Origin: Rotaria macrura
Lineage: Eukaryota; Rotifera; Eurotatoria; Philodinida; Philodinidae
Assembly (NCBI GenBank): GCA_900239685.1
Contig: OENT01000623.1
Coordinates: 1-64,000, forward strand
Direction of reading: 5' to 3'
Length of the DNA: 64,000 nt
A model generated the notes under the pieces. The model worked only from the letters and a program-made list of their open reading frames with translations, was not told the DNA's origin and ran no database searches. This document shows, one piece after another, positions 25,759-37,366 of this stretch; within the stretch, counting starts at the first letter, position 1; each line of letters opens with the position of its first letter. A program made the position numbers and the translations under genes.

Positions 25759-28700
25759 TTAATTATGTCGAATCATTTGATTGATATCATCTTTACAATG
25801 TTTCAATTCGACTTCGAGAGCTGATCTTATCGTTTCCGGTAAATATTTAACTGCATATTCAAATCTTCGAATATGTGTACTTTGTACACTGGGAGGCTTT
25901 TCCAATTTGGCTTGTTCTAATTCATCTCTGAGTTTAGACATCATTATTTCTTTTATTTGGTTTACAGTGTTACGATATAATGGATTCGTATTATCGACGT
26001 GATCGAATTTCGAAAAAAGATTTGTTGGTGGATCCGAGCAATAATCTCGAATGTCCATATTTAAATACTTTGCAATGATATCATGTGCTAGAGCATTCGT
26101 CTGGCTTCGTTGAAGTGCTTCGATACGATTCACAACGTTTTCTGTACAATATTTTCCTAATAGATTACGTACTAGTATTATTAAATCTAGTTTTCTATCG
26201 ACTTCATAGAATAAATCGATAGAAATCAGAACGTGAACACCGTCTATGAAACGTATCATATGCTTCTGAATTAAAATTTTAATATCAGCAACATATTCTT
26301 CTAATTCTCTCGATTCATCAAGATGTTCGGAGACAGATTGTTGCGCTCTTTGAATACGCTTTAAATTTTCTACTATAGATTTCATTTCAGTTATCTCTAA
26401 TTTATTTCCAAGCATAATTACTTGCATTCTAGTATTTTCCATTAAGTCATTTAATTGACTCTTTAGAATTTGTTTAGCTTGTTGATAAAAATATTCTCCG
26501 ATTTCATTCGACGATTTCAATGGTAGAATTTCGAAAGCAACTCGTACATAATCATTATTTCTAATAGCATCAATGACATTTTTATGAGTATCATCGACAA
26601 GATTGAATAATATATTTTGATATTTATTAAATATATGAATAAATTTTGTATCTTCAAGAAATCTATCTAGTGAACATAGTGCTTTTACGATAATTAATTG
26701 TTTATTTAAACTTGCAATGCCTTTCATAATTGTTACTCTTTGAATATCATCTGAAAGATCGATCAAATAATCGGATAACTTAGTTTGAAATTGTTCAATA
26801 ATCTTTTTATTTGAAAAACAAGAAAAACTACGTGAATAATTTGCTTTTATTTCAAATATTTCTCTTAATCGATTTGATATTATTTGAACATTATCATATA
26901 TTTCTTTTTTATTTTTGTTTTCATTATACTGAATATATTCAAAACAAGAGTCTATTTGATTTTTAACATAAATACTAAACATTCCAATAGATTCTTCGAG
27001 ATGATTGAGCACACCTATACAATCACTTGTACATAATAAACGAATTTTCTTACACGCATCTAAATAATGGAGTCCTTGTTCGATTTTATTAAAATCTAAA
27101 AGTTGATAGTTTTGTTCGTTCCATTTTTCTATATTGAACGTTTCTTTAATCATGACAAATGTATTATTTGTGACCTTAATAAACCAATTATTAACTTCAT
27201 CTATGTCTTCAAGTACACAAGGAACTAAATTCTCAAGACATTTAGTTGCATTGATATGTGATATTAGTTTATATGCATGTTCAATTTTATCGAAATTCTC
27301 AAGATCTATATTAACTATCATAAGAGAATCTTTCATTTGTTTTAAATGCTGACTAATTTGTTCTTCAACATGATTCATTACATCAGAGTATATGCCAGTT
27401 CGATAGTTTTCTATCCATTTGACAGTTTCTAGATTTAATAAACATTTTCTAAGTTTATTATAGTTAATATTTTCTTCTCCTCGCAGTAGAATGTTTAATA
27501 GATTCTCAATATTTCGTCTAGCTTCATATATATGTCGAATGACTTTTTCCAAAGTTATATAATAGGATTTTGTTGTTTTCTGTTGAATTGTTTCAATTTG
27601 TCTGATTGAATCTAGTTCGATGAGTAATGGTTCTAGTAAATTAAAAGCGTCTTCTCTTTCTAGTACTAGATTTATTGTTTTTACTATCTCTTCAAAATAA
27701 TTTAAAATATTTGATAAAAGATTTTCATACATCATACCAATATCTTCCATGGATATATGTGATTTAAGATCAATCGTCTTCGTAGCATGTTCTAACATGC
27801 ATACACATTTATCTAGACAATCTATATGATATTTTTCCAATTTCTTTTGCGTAAATATAGGCTTTAATTTTTCTATCGAATCATGCACATGATTTAGAAA
27901 ATATTCTTTTAGTTGTGTGTATTTAACTTTGATCTCGTCTTGATCTACATAGTCTTTGAAAATAGTAATTGCTCTATATAATTTTGTAATATGAAAAGCA
28001 CTCTCATCAAACTTATGAGATAAAACTGAAAGTTGGAATTCATTAACATGAGAATCAATTTTTTCAATTAGAATTTGACAAATATCATCAAATTTCTTAA
28101 CATTAACATCTGGGAAAGCATTTGAAATAGTTCTTATTTTCATTAGATGCAATACCATTGATGTATCATCGATATCTTTGTCTCTCAAAGTTAAACTCAT
28201 CATATCAATCTGTTGATTGAGATATTCAATGAATATCGTACTGTGAGGGGTTTCTACTCCTAGATGACAGTCAAGTAGTTTTTCTGCTGACTTAGCATGA
28301 TCGATAAATGCTTGATACTGTCGAATATTATCTTCGTCATTCAAATTTGTGTAACACATCACAAAATGATGCATTTTTGAAATACCTTTTTCATACTCTT
28401 TCTTCAAATGTTCACGTATGTGTCGAAGACAATCATTGTAGATTTGCTCTATGTAGTCTTGACTGAGTAGATCATTCAGACGTTTTAATTGGTCTAGTCT
28501 ATATTTCACAATGTCATATTCTGAACGTTCAGTGGCAGATCTAATATTCAATTGATGTTTTGTTACTTGCTCTTGTAAAATAGCTTTTGAATTTGTTGTG
28601 ATAGAGAATTGAAAAACTTGCTCTGGATAATAAATAGCCGTCGATTTTACGAGCTCGTTAAGTATTTTTCCGGAATTATCATTAAGAGGGTCTAAGACTT

Positions 28701-30321
28701 GTGCACCTGCTTGTGTTTTCTTTAGGATATCTTCCAATAAGAACTTATAATTTCTATCTGATTTTTCGTCATATCTCAATCGCTTGTTGATATCGTTTAA
28801 GATCGCATGTATAGTATCCCTTTCGTTTTCAGGAAATTTCGTAAATATATAAGAAAATGTGTTACTGTGCTTTTCTATAGTCGGAATCAATGCCGATAGA
28901 ATATGAATTAACCGTTTCAAACCTTGCGATCTATCTCCAATACTTTTATAACTAATGATTACAACTGGTTTAACGCTTCGGCATTTTTTAATCACATTTA
29001 CAATTCCTAATCCATTCGCAATATCTACCTCAGATCCACTAGTGTCTTCAAATCCTGGACTGTCACATAAAATGATTTCTTTACATCTAGATGTATCTTT
29101 ATCTTCCAATTTTACTCTAACTGACGTAATATATCGAGTTTCAGATTTTGCAAATGGTGACGTTGTTATGCACTTTAAATCTGAGTTGTGAATCTCGGCA
29201 GGTGCTATATGATACAATCCTCGCACTGTGCTTTCAATCATCTTGGAACCAGCCAGAAAATGAATCGCTGTTGATTTCCCTGAGCCAGTTCCGCCAAGAA
29301 AAAAAATGATGTCTTTATTCTCTATTCTATGCGCTGTATGATCGACTTTGTTAATAAGTCGAAATAGTTCATTTATATTTAATGGACTAATTACGTTGAA
29401 AATCTTCTTCAACAGAGGCAAAGAAGAATTCCAGTATTCATGTTTTATATTTATACAAAATTCTTGAAGTAAATTTTGAATTTTTGCAGAATCCCGTTCT
29501 TCGATTTCTACTCGTTCTTTTAAATATTCGAATTCTTTCATTATACTATCAGATAGATGGATATGAGTATCAAGATCTGTCGGATCACGAATTAGTTTTA
29601 GAGAAAGATAGTATAATAGACAGATTATGGATCGTTCTAAACAGAAGGGCATTGAAAGAAAATCTTCTTGCATATTTCTTAGATTCTCCTCTGTCACTGA
29701 ACATGTCTCATCGTTTCCACAACTATGTTTTAGTTCTGATTCATTTTGACTTTTTGCATTCAATATTTGTTCGGAGTATCGATGTTTTCCAGGATTACCT
29801 TTATAACTTTCCTCGATTTCGTCGTATGAATGATTGACTTGTGTTCGTTGATATTCTTTGCCTGACTCTAATAGATTTTCAGTAGTTAATATTGAGTTTT
29901 CGTGTCCACCACCTTGTTGCTGTACGTTTCTCGATTGCAAATTAATATTTGGATAAACTTCAGCGAACTGTTTTTCTAATTTATCTAGATCAAAAGTAGA
30001 CTGCTTCAATGAATGAATGAATTCAGCTTGTTCAACTTGTCTGTCAACCTTGAATATGATCAAAGCTCCAATACAATGAAGATAATTAGACACTTTATAA
30101 GGGATGAGAATAATATATTCTCCATTTTGGTGTTCTTTTGCCTCTTGTAATCGTCTTTTCCATTCATCGCGTGCATCATCGTAGACAGTTCGTAGCACAT
30201 AAATTGGTTTTGAAAATCGTTCAGATTGCTTCTGATGTAACACGTCCAATCTATTTAATATCTCTCTCTCGATGTTTTCGCACTGATACAGTGAGCGAAC
30301 AGTGTCTGCTGGAGTAGCCAT
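25759..30321 (-). CDS. Giant P-loop GTPase-like protein with a degenerate protease-like N-terminus (1520 aa)
   Basis: Intronless coding frame starting MATPADTVRSLY. Residues about 60-152 look like a CE-clan (Ulp1/OTU-like) cysteine-protease module of the type whose active members read HWxG...EYIDS...CGxxTxENL. Here the Trp after His82 is Cys, the Asp position is His103 (AEFIHSL), and the catalytic Cys position is Asn142 in ENSILTTENL. Residues about 337-500 form a G domain: Walker A/G1 GGTGSGKST (343-351), a G3-like CDSPGFEDT (419-427), and TKFP (494-497) where NKxD would be expected. Residues 500-1520 are almost entirely helical, Leu/Lys/Glu/Ile-rich, with no Cys/His cluster or membrane helix. 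No signal peptide. A splice-acceptor-like TTATTTTATTTTAG lies about 70 nt upstream of the ATG, suggesting a 5' UTR intron. Could be an immune-type large GTPase or a helical scaffold; function unknown. Protease homology is my inference. Confidence 0.85.
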   Translation of the reverse strand: MATPADTVRSLYQCENIEREILNRLDVLHQKQSERFSKPIYVLRTVYDDARDEWKRRLQEAKEHQNGEYIILIPYKVSNYLHCIGALIIFKVDRQVEQAEFIHSLKQSTFDLDKLEKQFAEVYPNINLQSRNVQQQGGGHENSILTTENLLESGKEYQRTQVNHSYDEIEESYKGNPGKHRYSEQILNAKSQNESELKHSCGNDETCSVTEENLRNMQEDFLSMPFCLERSIICLLYYLSLKLIRDPTDLDTHIHLSDSIMKEFEYLKERVEIEERDSAKIQNLLQEFCINIKHEYWNSSLPLLKKIFNVISPLNINELFRLINKVDHTAHRIENKDIIFFLGGTGSGKSTAIHFLAGSKMIESTVRGLYHIAPAEIHNSDLKCITTSPFAKSETRYITSVRVKLEDKDTSRCKEIILCDSPGFEDTSGSEVDIANGLGIVNVIKKCRSVKPVVIISYKSIGDRSQGLKRLIHILSALIPTIEKHSNTFSYIFTKFPENERDTIHAILNDINKRLRYDEKSDRNYKFLLEDILKKTQAGAQVLDPLNDNSGKILNELVKSTAIYYPEQVFQFSITTNSKAILQEQVTKHQLNIRSATERSEYDIVKYRLDQLKRLNDLLSQDYIEQIYNDCLRHIREHLKKEYEKGISKMHHFVMCYTNLNDEDNIRQYQAFIDHAKSAEKLLDCHLGVETPHSTIFIEYLNQQIDMMSLTLRDKDIDDTSMVLHLMKIRTISNAFPDVNVKKFDDICQILIEKIDSHVNEFQLSVLSHKFDESAFHITKLYRAITIFKDYVDQDEIKVKYTQLKEYFLNHVHDSIEKLKPIFTQKKLEKYHIDCLDKCVCMLEHATKTIDLKSHISMEDIGMMYENLLSNILNYFEEIVKTINLVLEREDAFNLLEPLLIELDSIRQIETIQQKTTKSYYITLEKVIRHIYEARRNIENLLNILLRGEENINYNKLRKCLLNLETVKWIENYRTGIYSDVMNHVEEQISQHLKQMKDSLMIVNIDLENFDKIEHAYKLISHINATKCLENLVPCVLEDIDEVNNWFIKVTNNTFVMIKETFNIEKWNEQNYQLLDFNKIEQGLHYLDACKKIRLLCTSDCIGVLNHLEESIGMFSIYVKNQIDSCFEYIQYNENKNKKEIYDNVQIISNRLREIFEIKANYSRSFSCFSNKKIIEQFQTKLSDYLIDLSDDIQRVTIMKGIASLNKQLIIVKALCSLDRFLEDTKFIHIFNKYQNILFNLVDDTHKNVIDAIRNNDYVRVAFEILPLKSSNEIGEYFYQQAKQILKSQLNDLMENTRMQVIMLGNKLEITEMKSIVENLKRIQRAQQSVSEHLDESRELEEYVADIKILIQKHMIRFIDGVHVLISIDLFYEVDRKLDLIILVRNLLGKYCTENVVNRIEALQRSQTNALAHDIIAKYLNMDIRDYCSDPPTNLFSKFDHVDNTNPLYRNTVNQIKEIMMSKLRDELEQAKLEKPPSVQSTHIRRFEYAVKYLPETIRSALEVELKHCKDDINQMIRHN

Positions 30322-31952
30322 TGTCCAAGAGATTCAAATTCTTCTTTTAAAAACAATTTTCCAGTTATTAGAAATAATATATTTGTGAAGGATACCTAAA
30401 ATAAAATAATAAAATGATTGACATTTTCTACTTTGTAATTTTCATGTAGAAAATGTTTTTAAAATATTCTTGCAATTTAAATGTTAATGAAACTACATAA
30501 TGAATTTTAGAAATTATGAGAAGAATGCTACAGCTATCCAATATGGCGTATAGAAACATGGGAAATTATGAATGACAGTTATAGCATTTATGTGAAATGA
30601 AAGTTCGAGTAACACAAAATGTTAAAGTTTAAAGATTTTCTCAACAACGTTTTTGACGACAGCTCGATCAATATCTTGATGTTAACAATAAAATAATACA
30701 GTACAAATAGATGAAAACAATTTTCATGATCGGTTTATTATTTCGATCTAAGTCTATACCAAAAATAATTAGACATCTCTAAAAAAATGATTCATCATAC
30801 TGAATGACAAAATCGATACAATAATCCAACGAAATATTGAAAGATTTATTGCATATTTTTATATCCAATTTTGACAAGACATAACAGATTATGTTGAATT
30901 GTTAACTTGTTTCGCTGGAAAAATGGATTATTTCTGAGAATAAAAATTTCTTTTGCTAAATATTCCTATAACACTACAACAACTGTTTCGCTAGAAATCA
31001 TTATTCAATACTCATTCAGTCAGTCAACGATGAAAATTTTGAAACTACGTAGTGCAGTTGATTATTTTAAAACAAGGTCACATTGTTTAAAGATTTCATT
31101 TTCGTATTTTATCTGAAATAAATAGAATATGCATCGACGATTCTGAAACTGAAACCCAGGATGCGCATTTTTAATATTTTCTCATTGAAATAATTTAATG
31201 GCAAGAATCTGAGGATCGTACTATTCAATAATTTTCGAATCAATTGAATAGTGACGATTAGGGTATGGCAAAAATAATTTAAAGTAACTCTTACAAGAAA
31301 GAGCTTTTGATTCGCGTGACTTATCATTAAATACAAGTGGTGTCAATAGAGAAACAGCTGTCTTCCCTCTATTGATCTTACGATAGAGCAAGAGAAGAGC
31401 TATTGTTCTAGTTCTGCCATCGACTACTCTACTGTTGCTTTACGTCTCAAAAGATACTATCCATGTAAAGAGGACACCACTGTCTTTTCCTCATCTGAAA
31501 AGAACTTGAGTGGCAATCATGTTCTGGTGTTAGCCTTGAAACAACTTCTTACTTTTTTAAATGACTCCCAAAGATCAAAAGTCGAGAATACTGACAATGT
31601 TGTCATGAGAAATGAATAGTTGAAGATACAAAACATTATGCTTTAGCTTCTATCGCGGGGATGTTGAAATTTAAAAGACGACAGTAGAGACAACAAAAAA
31701 TTATAGGCAACCCTCGTCCTTGTGACGCTATTGTTAGACTTTGATTATGGGTGTTTTTTAGGAAATAATTCTGTCCGTCTATTTGATTGGATAAGCATGA
31801 TAAACATGTTTTGTGTTTTTTTTGCAACGCAAGATGCCACCAGCATCGTGTCTTTCACACTCAAAAGGTGAAAAATATATTTTGTAATTGCACATGAATT
31901 GATAATAAAAACAAAATTACCTCGTGTATTTTTGCATTTCAAACGTAGATTT
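30322..31952. other. Intergenic with minor inverted words
   Basis: No gene recognised. GTGGTGTC (31338) and GACACCAC (31474) flank a GC-richer stretch of about 150 bp that might be a small decayed element, but arm similarity does not extend far. Confidence 0.4.
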
Positions 31953-32789
31953 ACATCCTTAGTCGAAAGTCACTAAGCAAATCCTCCGGAAGTCCTCGAA
32001 AAAATATTAAATCCCCAGTGGCTCCATGGGGTCTTCTGAAAAAATCCCCAGGTAGTTCCCGAATTATAGATCGCACGGCAGAGAAAAGAATCCTCCGGAA
32101 CTTCTGATAGGTACTCCCTAGGAAATTTATGAGGGAATGCAGGTATACATTCGAGACCGAAACGGAGCGAGGCGGGATCGGGGAGTGAGAAATATTCCCG
32201 GTTTCGGTCTCTGGTCTACATTCACCGTTTTCTTCTGCGCCTATCAGAGTATAAAAGAAAACCAGGTTGCAAAAGAAATAGTAATTTATTTTTAAAAATT
32301 CATATTTTTTGAGTGATAGATACCCGTTGAAACTTCAGCCTTAGTCCTCTCAGTAATAACTCATGTTATGCACGTGAGTTGATATCCGCCCGACAGAGCT
32401 CAATCGCTGAGACAAGGCCTACTTAAAGCATTAAGTACAAGATTCTTTGAAGAAAATAGTAAGTTTTTTCGGAAACATGAATTTCGACTCATAAAATATC
32501 TAAAGAAAACTTATGAAAAAGTAAATATGTGGATTTTATGGCAGATCTTAAGATATTTCTTCACAAATTTCCAAACTCACAATGTGATGGATGTCAACTT
32601 ATCTCAGAATTCAGGGATTTTTCCGAGAAAGGCGATCTAGAAAGGGAAATAGGTTGGTACATATCATAAGGCCCCATCATATGTGAGACATACATAAGTC
32701 CCTTAACAAATCAATCCGTTAACACTCCCCCGGAGGGATCATGGCATGGAGCCCCGAGGATTCATTAAGAGATTCTCGACTAAGGATGT
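31953..32789. mobile_element. 837-bp non-autonomous DNA transposon (TIR element)
   Basis: Begins ACATCCTTAGTCGAAAGTC and ends with its inverse, TCGACTAAGGATGT. A weaker match continues inward (AATCCTCCGGAAG and GGCTCCATGG on the left; AATCCTCGGGGC and GCTCCATGCC on the inverted right). The element is clearly less AT-rich than its flanks and has no transposase frame. The 9-bp flanks CGTAGATTT and CGTTTTATT agree at six positions, compatible with an aged 9-bp target duplication (Mutator-like), though this is weak. Confidence 0.6.
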
Positions 32790-32799
32790 CGTTTTATTC

Positions 32800-33300
32800 T
32801 GTCGCTTTTCACTTTCAAATTCGTTCGTTACCCACGTCGCGCAAAAATGATATCCACTAGGTCGAAAGTTACGGATTTCGTATACAAAAATCGTACACGA
32901 TCGTAGTTTTTACCGTGTATGGTCGTATTACTTCGTATACGACACGGAGATTTATGATCATATTACTGAGCCATGTATTTCTTGGTATACGATCATTTAC
33001 GATTGTGCTTGTTCGATCTGGGCAGTCCAGTCTAGTTAGATTCTTGGCGCATATTGTGATAGTAAGACATCGTTGTATCGATATTGCTGTTATACTTCGC
33101 TAATCTTCCTTTCCTATCTCTATCTCTCTCTCTCATATATGAGCGCGTGTGCATATAAAGTATAGACACACTCTAAATATGTGAAGTTAGTTCAATAAAT
33201 ATCATTACCGAGGGTGATGGTTGTTGAATAACTACTCCATCCAGCTTACTATAAATCCACCTGTCTCATTCCACCATTGCCAATTATCTTTACAACCATC
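32800..33300 (+). mobile_element. Possible LTR-like relic with promoter and poly(A) signals
   Basis: Immediately right of the TIR element. The first half repeats CGTATAC/TCGTA words. The second half has a TC-rich run, then CATATAAAG (TATA-like, near 33153), then TTCAATAAATATC (AATAAA near 33191) only about 40 bp further on, followed by CGAGGGTGATGG. A TATA box and a poly(A) signal this close are seen in LTRs of retroelements. Ends and target duplication could not be fixed and no coding parts are present, so if real it is an old solo LTR. Confidence 0.25.
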
Positions 33301-36000
33301 AGAGAATGAGAGATAGCCAACAACGAAGAAATTGTAAATGTCGAGGCAATAGAAAGAAAAACAGCACCGCGAAGTAATTCTGTCATCATTGGTGAATAAA
33401 GAATTGAGAAATATTATCGTTTGGCAAAATAACTAACGTCATAATGAGTTTTAATGCAAAAGTATGAAAATAAATAAAAGTCTGCACATCTTTAGTGAAT
33501 AGACTGATACGTTCTGAAAGTTGAAGACTGCATTATTATACCATTTACAAAGAAATTCATTTTACATAATAGTTGTGCATTTTATATCGGTCTATCTCAT
33601 CTGGAAATATGTCATTATCAACATTAGTAAATCCAATGTTCATACCCACAATCGTGGCTAATGTGCATTCAACTATTGAGAACTTATAGTATTATTGATA
33701 TTTTCTCGTTTAAATCAAAAAAGAAGAATCTTTTAGACAGAAGAATTAAAAATAGATTCCGAAAGGGACTACTCTAATTAGAAGCCTCAAAAGGACTGAT
33801 CCTTGCGTTCTATATCACATTTCGTGGTCGATTGAATCGAGTTCCGTCGAAAGCGAAGAAAATGCAAATGTTTAATCGTACGAGAAAATATGACTAATTT
33901 TCTTTTAACTTGAATAATCTCGTGTAAACTAGCTTAGCCACGTCGATGCAATCTATCTTTTATGGGTCTGGATGAACTATTTGCATGGGTGGAATATACT
34001 TGTCTATGTATGTTCTCTTCAAAATGAACTATAAATAGCATTGCTTATCATTCAATTTGATCGATATAAAAAAGGAATCAACAATTAACTGTAGTGTCTT
34101 AATATGATTCAAAAGTGATGATACAGCTCAACTATTCGCGACTAAAATCTTAATTCCTTGCCAACACTCGTCTAATGACATCATTGTGAGATAACGTATA
34201 ATTAGTCGATATCGTTTTTATAAATCGCAAATCTTTCACAAGATGGTTTGTATATCCTGTTTATATTTATCAATTATAGAAAGTTGTCTTCTACGGATAC
34301 TGAGTGACAAAACCAAATTCAAATCGAAATCCTATACTCACACCCTTGAAGCCAAGTAGTTGTACTTACTGGTTTAAAACAATTAGCATTTTTTACCATA
34401 AGCAGAAACACGGATCGAATCATTCACAGCATATTTAATACCATATTTTGTCAGCACAATATATTATTCATGTACAATAAAATTGTTTTGATTATCATTT
34501 AATCAAAACAAGATTATACATAGTCAGGCAGAATGTTATTAGAGGGTTTTTTGAAGAGCACACTGGCTGAAAAGAAACCTGTATAAGACTAAGCATCTAG
34601 AGAGCATTGCAGCTGTCAATCAGGTAAGCAAATAATGAATGCATATAGCAATTGTTAACATATAGTGGTTTCAGCATATGAGACCATAGATTTGAACAAT
34701 ATTGGTAGAATTCTTTTTTTTTTAAATTTTTGTCGAAGTTCTTCGCTATAAAAATACAGTTCAAGTATCGTAATCACCATAGGACAATCCATGTCAATCT
34801 TCATATACACGACAAGTTAAGAAAAATAGGCGTAAAACAAACTAATAATATCACTTAAAAGCTCTTTACAGATAAGAGTACTGCAACCAACGAATACGAC
34901 GAGCATATTAAATTTTTATTTGGCGTAGCATTTTACTTAATTATTGATGTCACTTTGAGACTGCAGATTGAGAAAACAAGGCAAAATAAGTAGTCCAGCA
35001 ACCTGTAGAGAAATACTTGAATAGAATCCGATGCAGTATTTTATACTTTGAAAAACATCGGTTCTTGCAGAACTAGATAGTTTTTTCTATCGTCAAAATC
35101 ATTGTTGATCTACAAATCAATACGACTGTATTCGTTAATTCTATGCTTGAACTTCGAAAGATCCTAAAAATTAAATTTTTTTTGTAAACGCTGCGTTCAT
35201 TATGTAAGATCTCTTCTTTACGAATAAAATTCTAAGTATTTTCAAATAAACTCTTGGCTTAGTAGCGTGCAAATGAAAAATTTTCAGGAAGTCAAGCTTC
35301 TATAGTAGAGCAATCTAACTGTTTCATGTTGTTGTAAAATAATCTGCCCTTTACGGAAGATTTTGAACCGATTCTGTGGTGGAACCATTTTGGTAAATAC
35401 CTATTTTATGCTATTGCTATTCTTTTATTAATTAAGGCTCCTAATCAAAATATGGACTGCTAAACTTTAAGAAAAACATAATGTACCTTTTCCATATTGA
35501 GAAATCCTATCACTTACGAATCTTTGAAGGCTCTGTTACGTTTGCATATAACCTTGGATGGTCTATACAAATAAATTCCAAAGATAAGGGCTGATTATTC
35601 ACCGGTTTTATTTTACAGTGTGCCCTATATATTATCATTCAATCAATTGAAGCATTCAAAAGTATATTTTTGGAAACTCGAGAATATTTTTCGAAGAGGC
35701 TGATACGTATAGAATATGAATCAGTTTTTCGGTCAACCCCCCATCTCATGTCTTCTACTTCATGCAACATTAAAAGCTTTGGAAATCAGCATTGCATGTT
35801 GAATATTTGCAGTAGTCTTACTTGCCAATTAATCCAATACTTGAATGTAATAATAAAATTAGGATCATATAACTAAAAAAGACTGGCGAGTTCAGTATTG
35901 CAGCTCTATAGGAACTTCATTGAAAAGTGTTTTCCTTTTCAGCACTGTCAATAAATATTTTCTTGTGTACTTCCATTGCAGACTAACATATATTAGTATT
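33301..36000. other. Intergenic, nothing recognised
   Basis: AT-rich sequence. Short open frames only, none with recognisable content. Confidence 0.5.
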
Positions 36001-36035
36001 ATTTCGAGAAGAATATTGCTCTTTTTCACAGAATA

Positions 36036-36662
36036 ATGAATAGTTCGGTATTACTCAATATTATACTGCTGATGTTCATCAAAATTATGGATGCTAATGT
36101 TATAGAGATTACGTCTCAACAATCAAGGAGTCTTAATGCATCTATAAAATTACAGAAATTTTATAGAAAGTTTCAGGAACCGACTCTCTTTCCGATCAAT
36201 GGCGCATCAGACGTATACGCTAAAGTAACTGGTTTTACCATGGCTTTCCACCATACTGAACCATTGTTATTCAAAATAAAATACGAGGGTATCTGTCATG
36301 TGCCTAATTCTCCAGGATGGATATTTCCACGCATAATGATTAATGACTGTCTTGTTTACAACGATAAACTAATAAAGAATACTGCCGACCGATATAAATC
36401 ATTACCGGGGTATACCGATGTACATGGGTTTGATCATATTGGTGCAGGGCAATATGCTTTCTTCTCAACAATAGCAACAATAATAACAAAATCGGAATTA
36501 ATTTATTTATCCCCAGGTCTACGTGTAATTGATTTAGCTGTACGAGCTATAGGTGGCATGCCTATCAACATTTATCAAGGTGTATTGACAATCGAATTGG
36601 TTCAGTATAGCGATGGGGAGCAAATTGGTGAACTGAGACCCGTAAATGCAACATGCATGTAA
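36036..36662 (+). CDS. Secreted protein of unknown function (208 aa)
   Basis: Intact single coding exon. Residues 1-20 (MNSSVLLNIILLMFIKIMDA) form a signal peptide, so the product should be secreted or luminal. The mature part has few Cys (one near the middle, CHVP; one in NDCLVYND; one near the end, ATCM) and alternates short hydrophobic strands with Gly/Pro turns, for example YLSPGLRVIDLAVRAIGGMP then YQGVLTIELVQYSDG. This is consistent with an all-beta, jelly-roll-like fold (inference). A CTTTTTCACAG acceptor ends 5 nt before the ATG, so a 5' UTR intron is likely. AATAAA lies about 20 nt after the stop (36684). I do not recognise the family. Confidence 0.7.
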   Translation: MNSSVLLNIILLMFIKIMDANVIEITSQQSRSLNASIKLQKFYRKFQEPTLFPINGASDVYAKVTGFTMAFHHTEPLLFKIKYEGICHVPNSPGWIFPRIMINDCLVYNDKLIKNTADRYKSLPGYTDVHGFDHIGAGQYAFFSTIATIITKSELIYLSPGLRVIDLAVRAIGGMPINIYQGVLTIELVQYSDGEQIGELRPVNATCM

Positions 36663-36950
36663 TGAAATCGATGAGCTCGTACGAATAAAATGTGTATTAC
36701 AAAACTTTTTCATTTTTCTGAAATGTTTGATTTTTTATTCGAGCATGAAATAACTATAATAGTCTTGCATATAAAAAGCTGGACTCAGAAAAATTTATAC
36801 GCTTGCCAGTACCACTTCTATTTGGTGTATCTGTTAATCGTTTCTTGTCTCACGTGGTAGTTAACACGAACAGCTGCTTGGCTATCCGATTTCATTTCAT
36901 CAGAAGACAACATAACTGCATGCAAGGGGGAAGTGCACACCCACGCCCCC

Positions 36951-37117
36951 AGCATAATTTCAGCACCTTTTCAGTACCTTCAGCTATTTCTCAGCAATTT
37001 AGGATAGAATTTTGGTTAGTACATACTGATATTACCTAGGCAATACCTAAGCACCAAATTCTACCTTAAATTACTGAGAGATAGCTGAAGTTACAGAAAA
37101 GGTGCTGATATGATGCT
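36951..37117. repeat. 167-bp near-perfect palindromic (foldback) element
   Basis: Left arm AGCATAATTTCAGCACCTTT TCAGTACCTTCAGC and the inverse of the right arm AGCATCATATCAGCACCTTT TCTGTAACTTCAGC match over about 70 bp with roughly ten mismatches and one indel. The loop is about 30 nt (near 37019-37050). Just to the right (37141-37175) GGTGCTGAAATGGTGCTG words repeat, perhaps remains of a second copy. A foldback MITE is the simplest reading. Confidence 0.65.
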
Positions 37118-37366
37118 CCGGTGATCATAGTGAAAGAAGATCAAGGTGCTGAAATGGTGCTGCGATGCTGGAGGTTCCAAACCTTCGCTTTCAAATTTGA
37201 CTACATGCCATATTTGAGGATCTGGTGTGAAGCTGGGTATGAGGGGGAAGAGACAGTTTTTTGTGTCATATGTCGGTGGACGTCTTTTTTTTACGACTAT
37301 AGTCATGTTTCACAAATTTTCAACACAAATCGAAGCAGTATATAAAAGATTTGCGTCATTGTGTAA

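Noticed and set aside
29484-29837. 117-codon plus-strand frame inside the giant P-loop gene
   Set aside because: Antisense shadow of a long, well-supported coding region.
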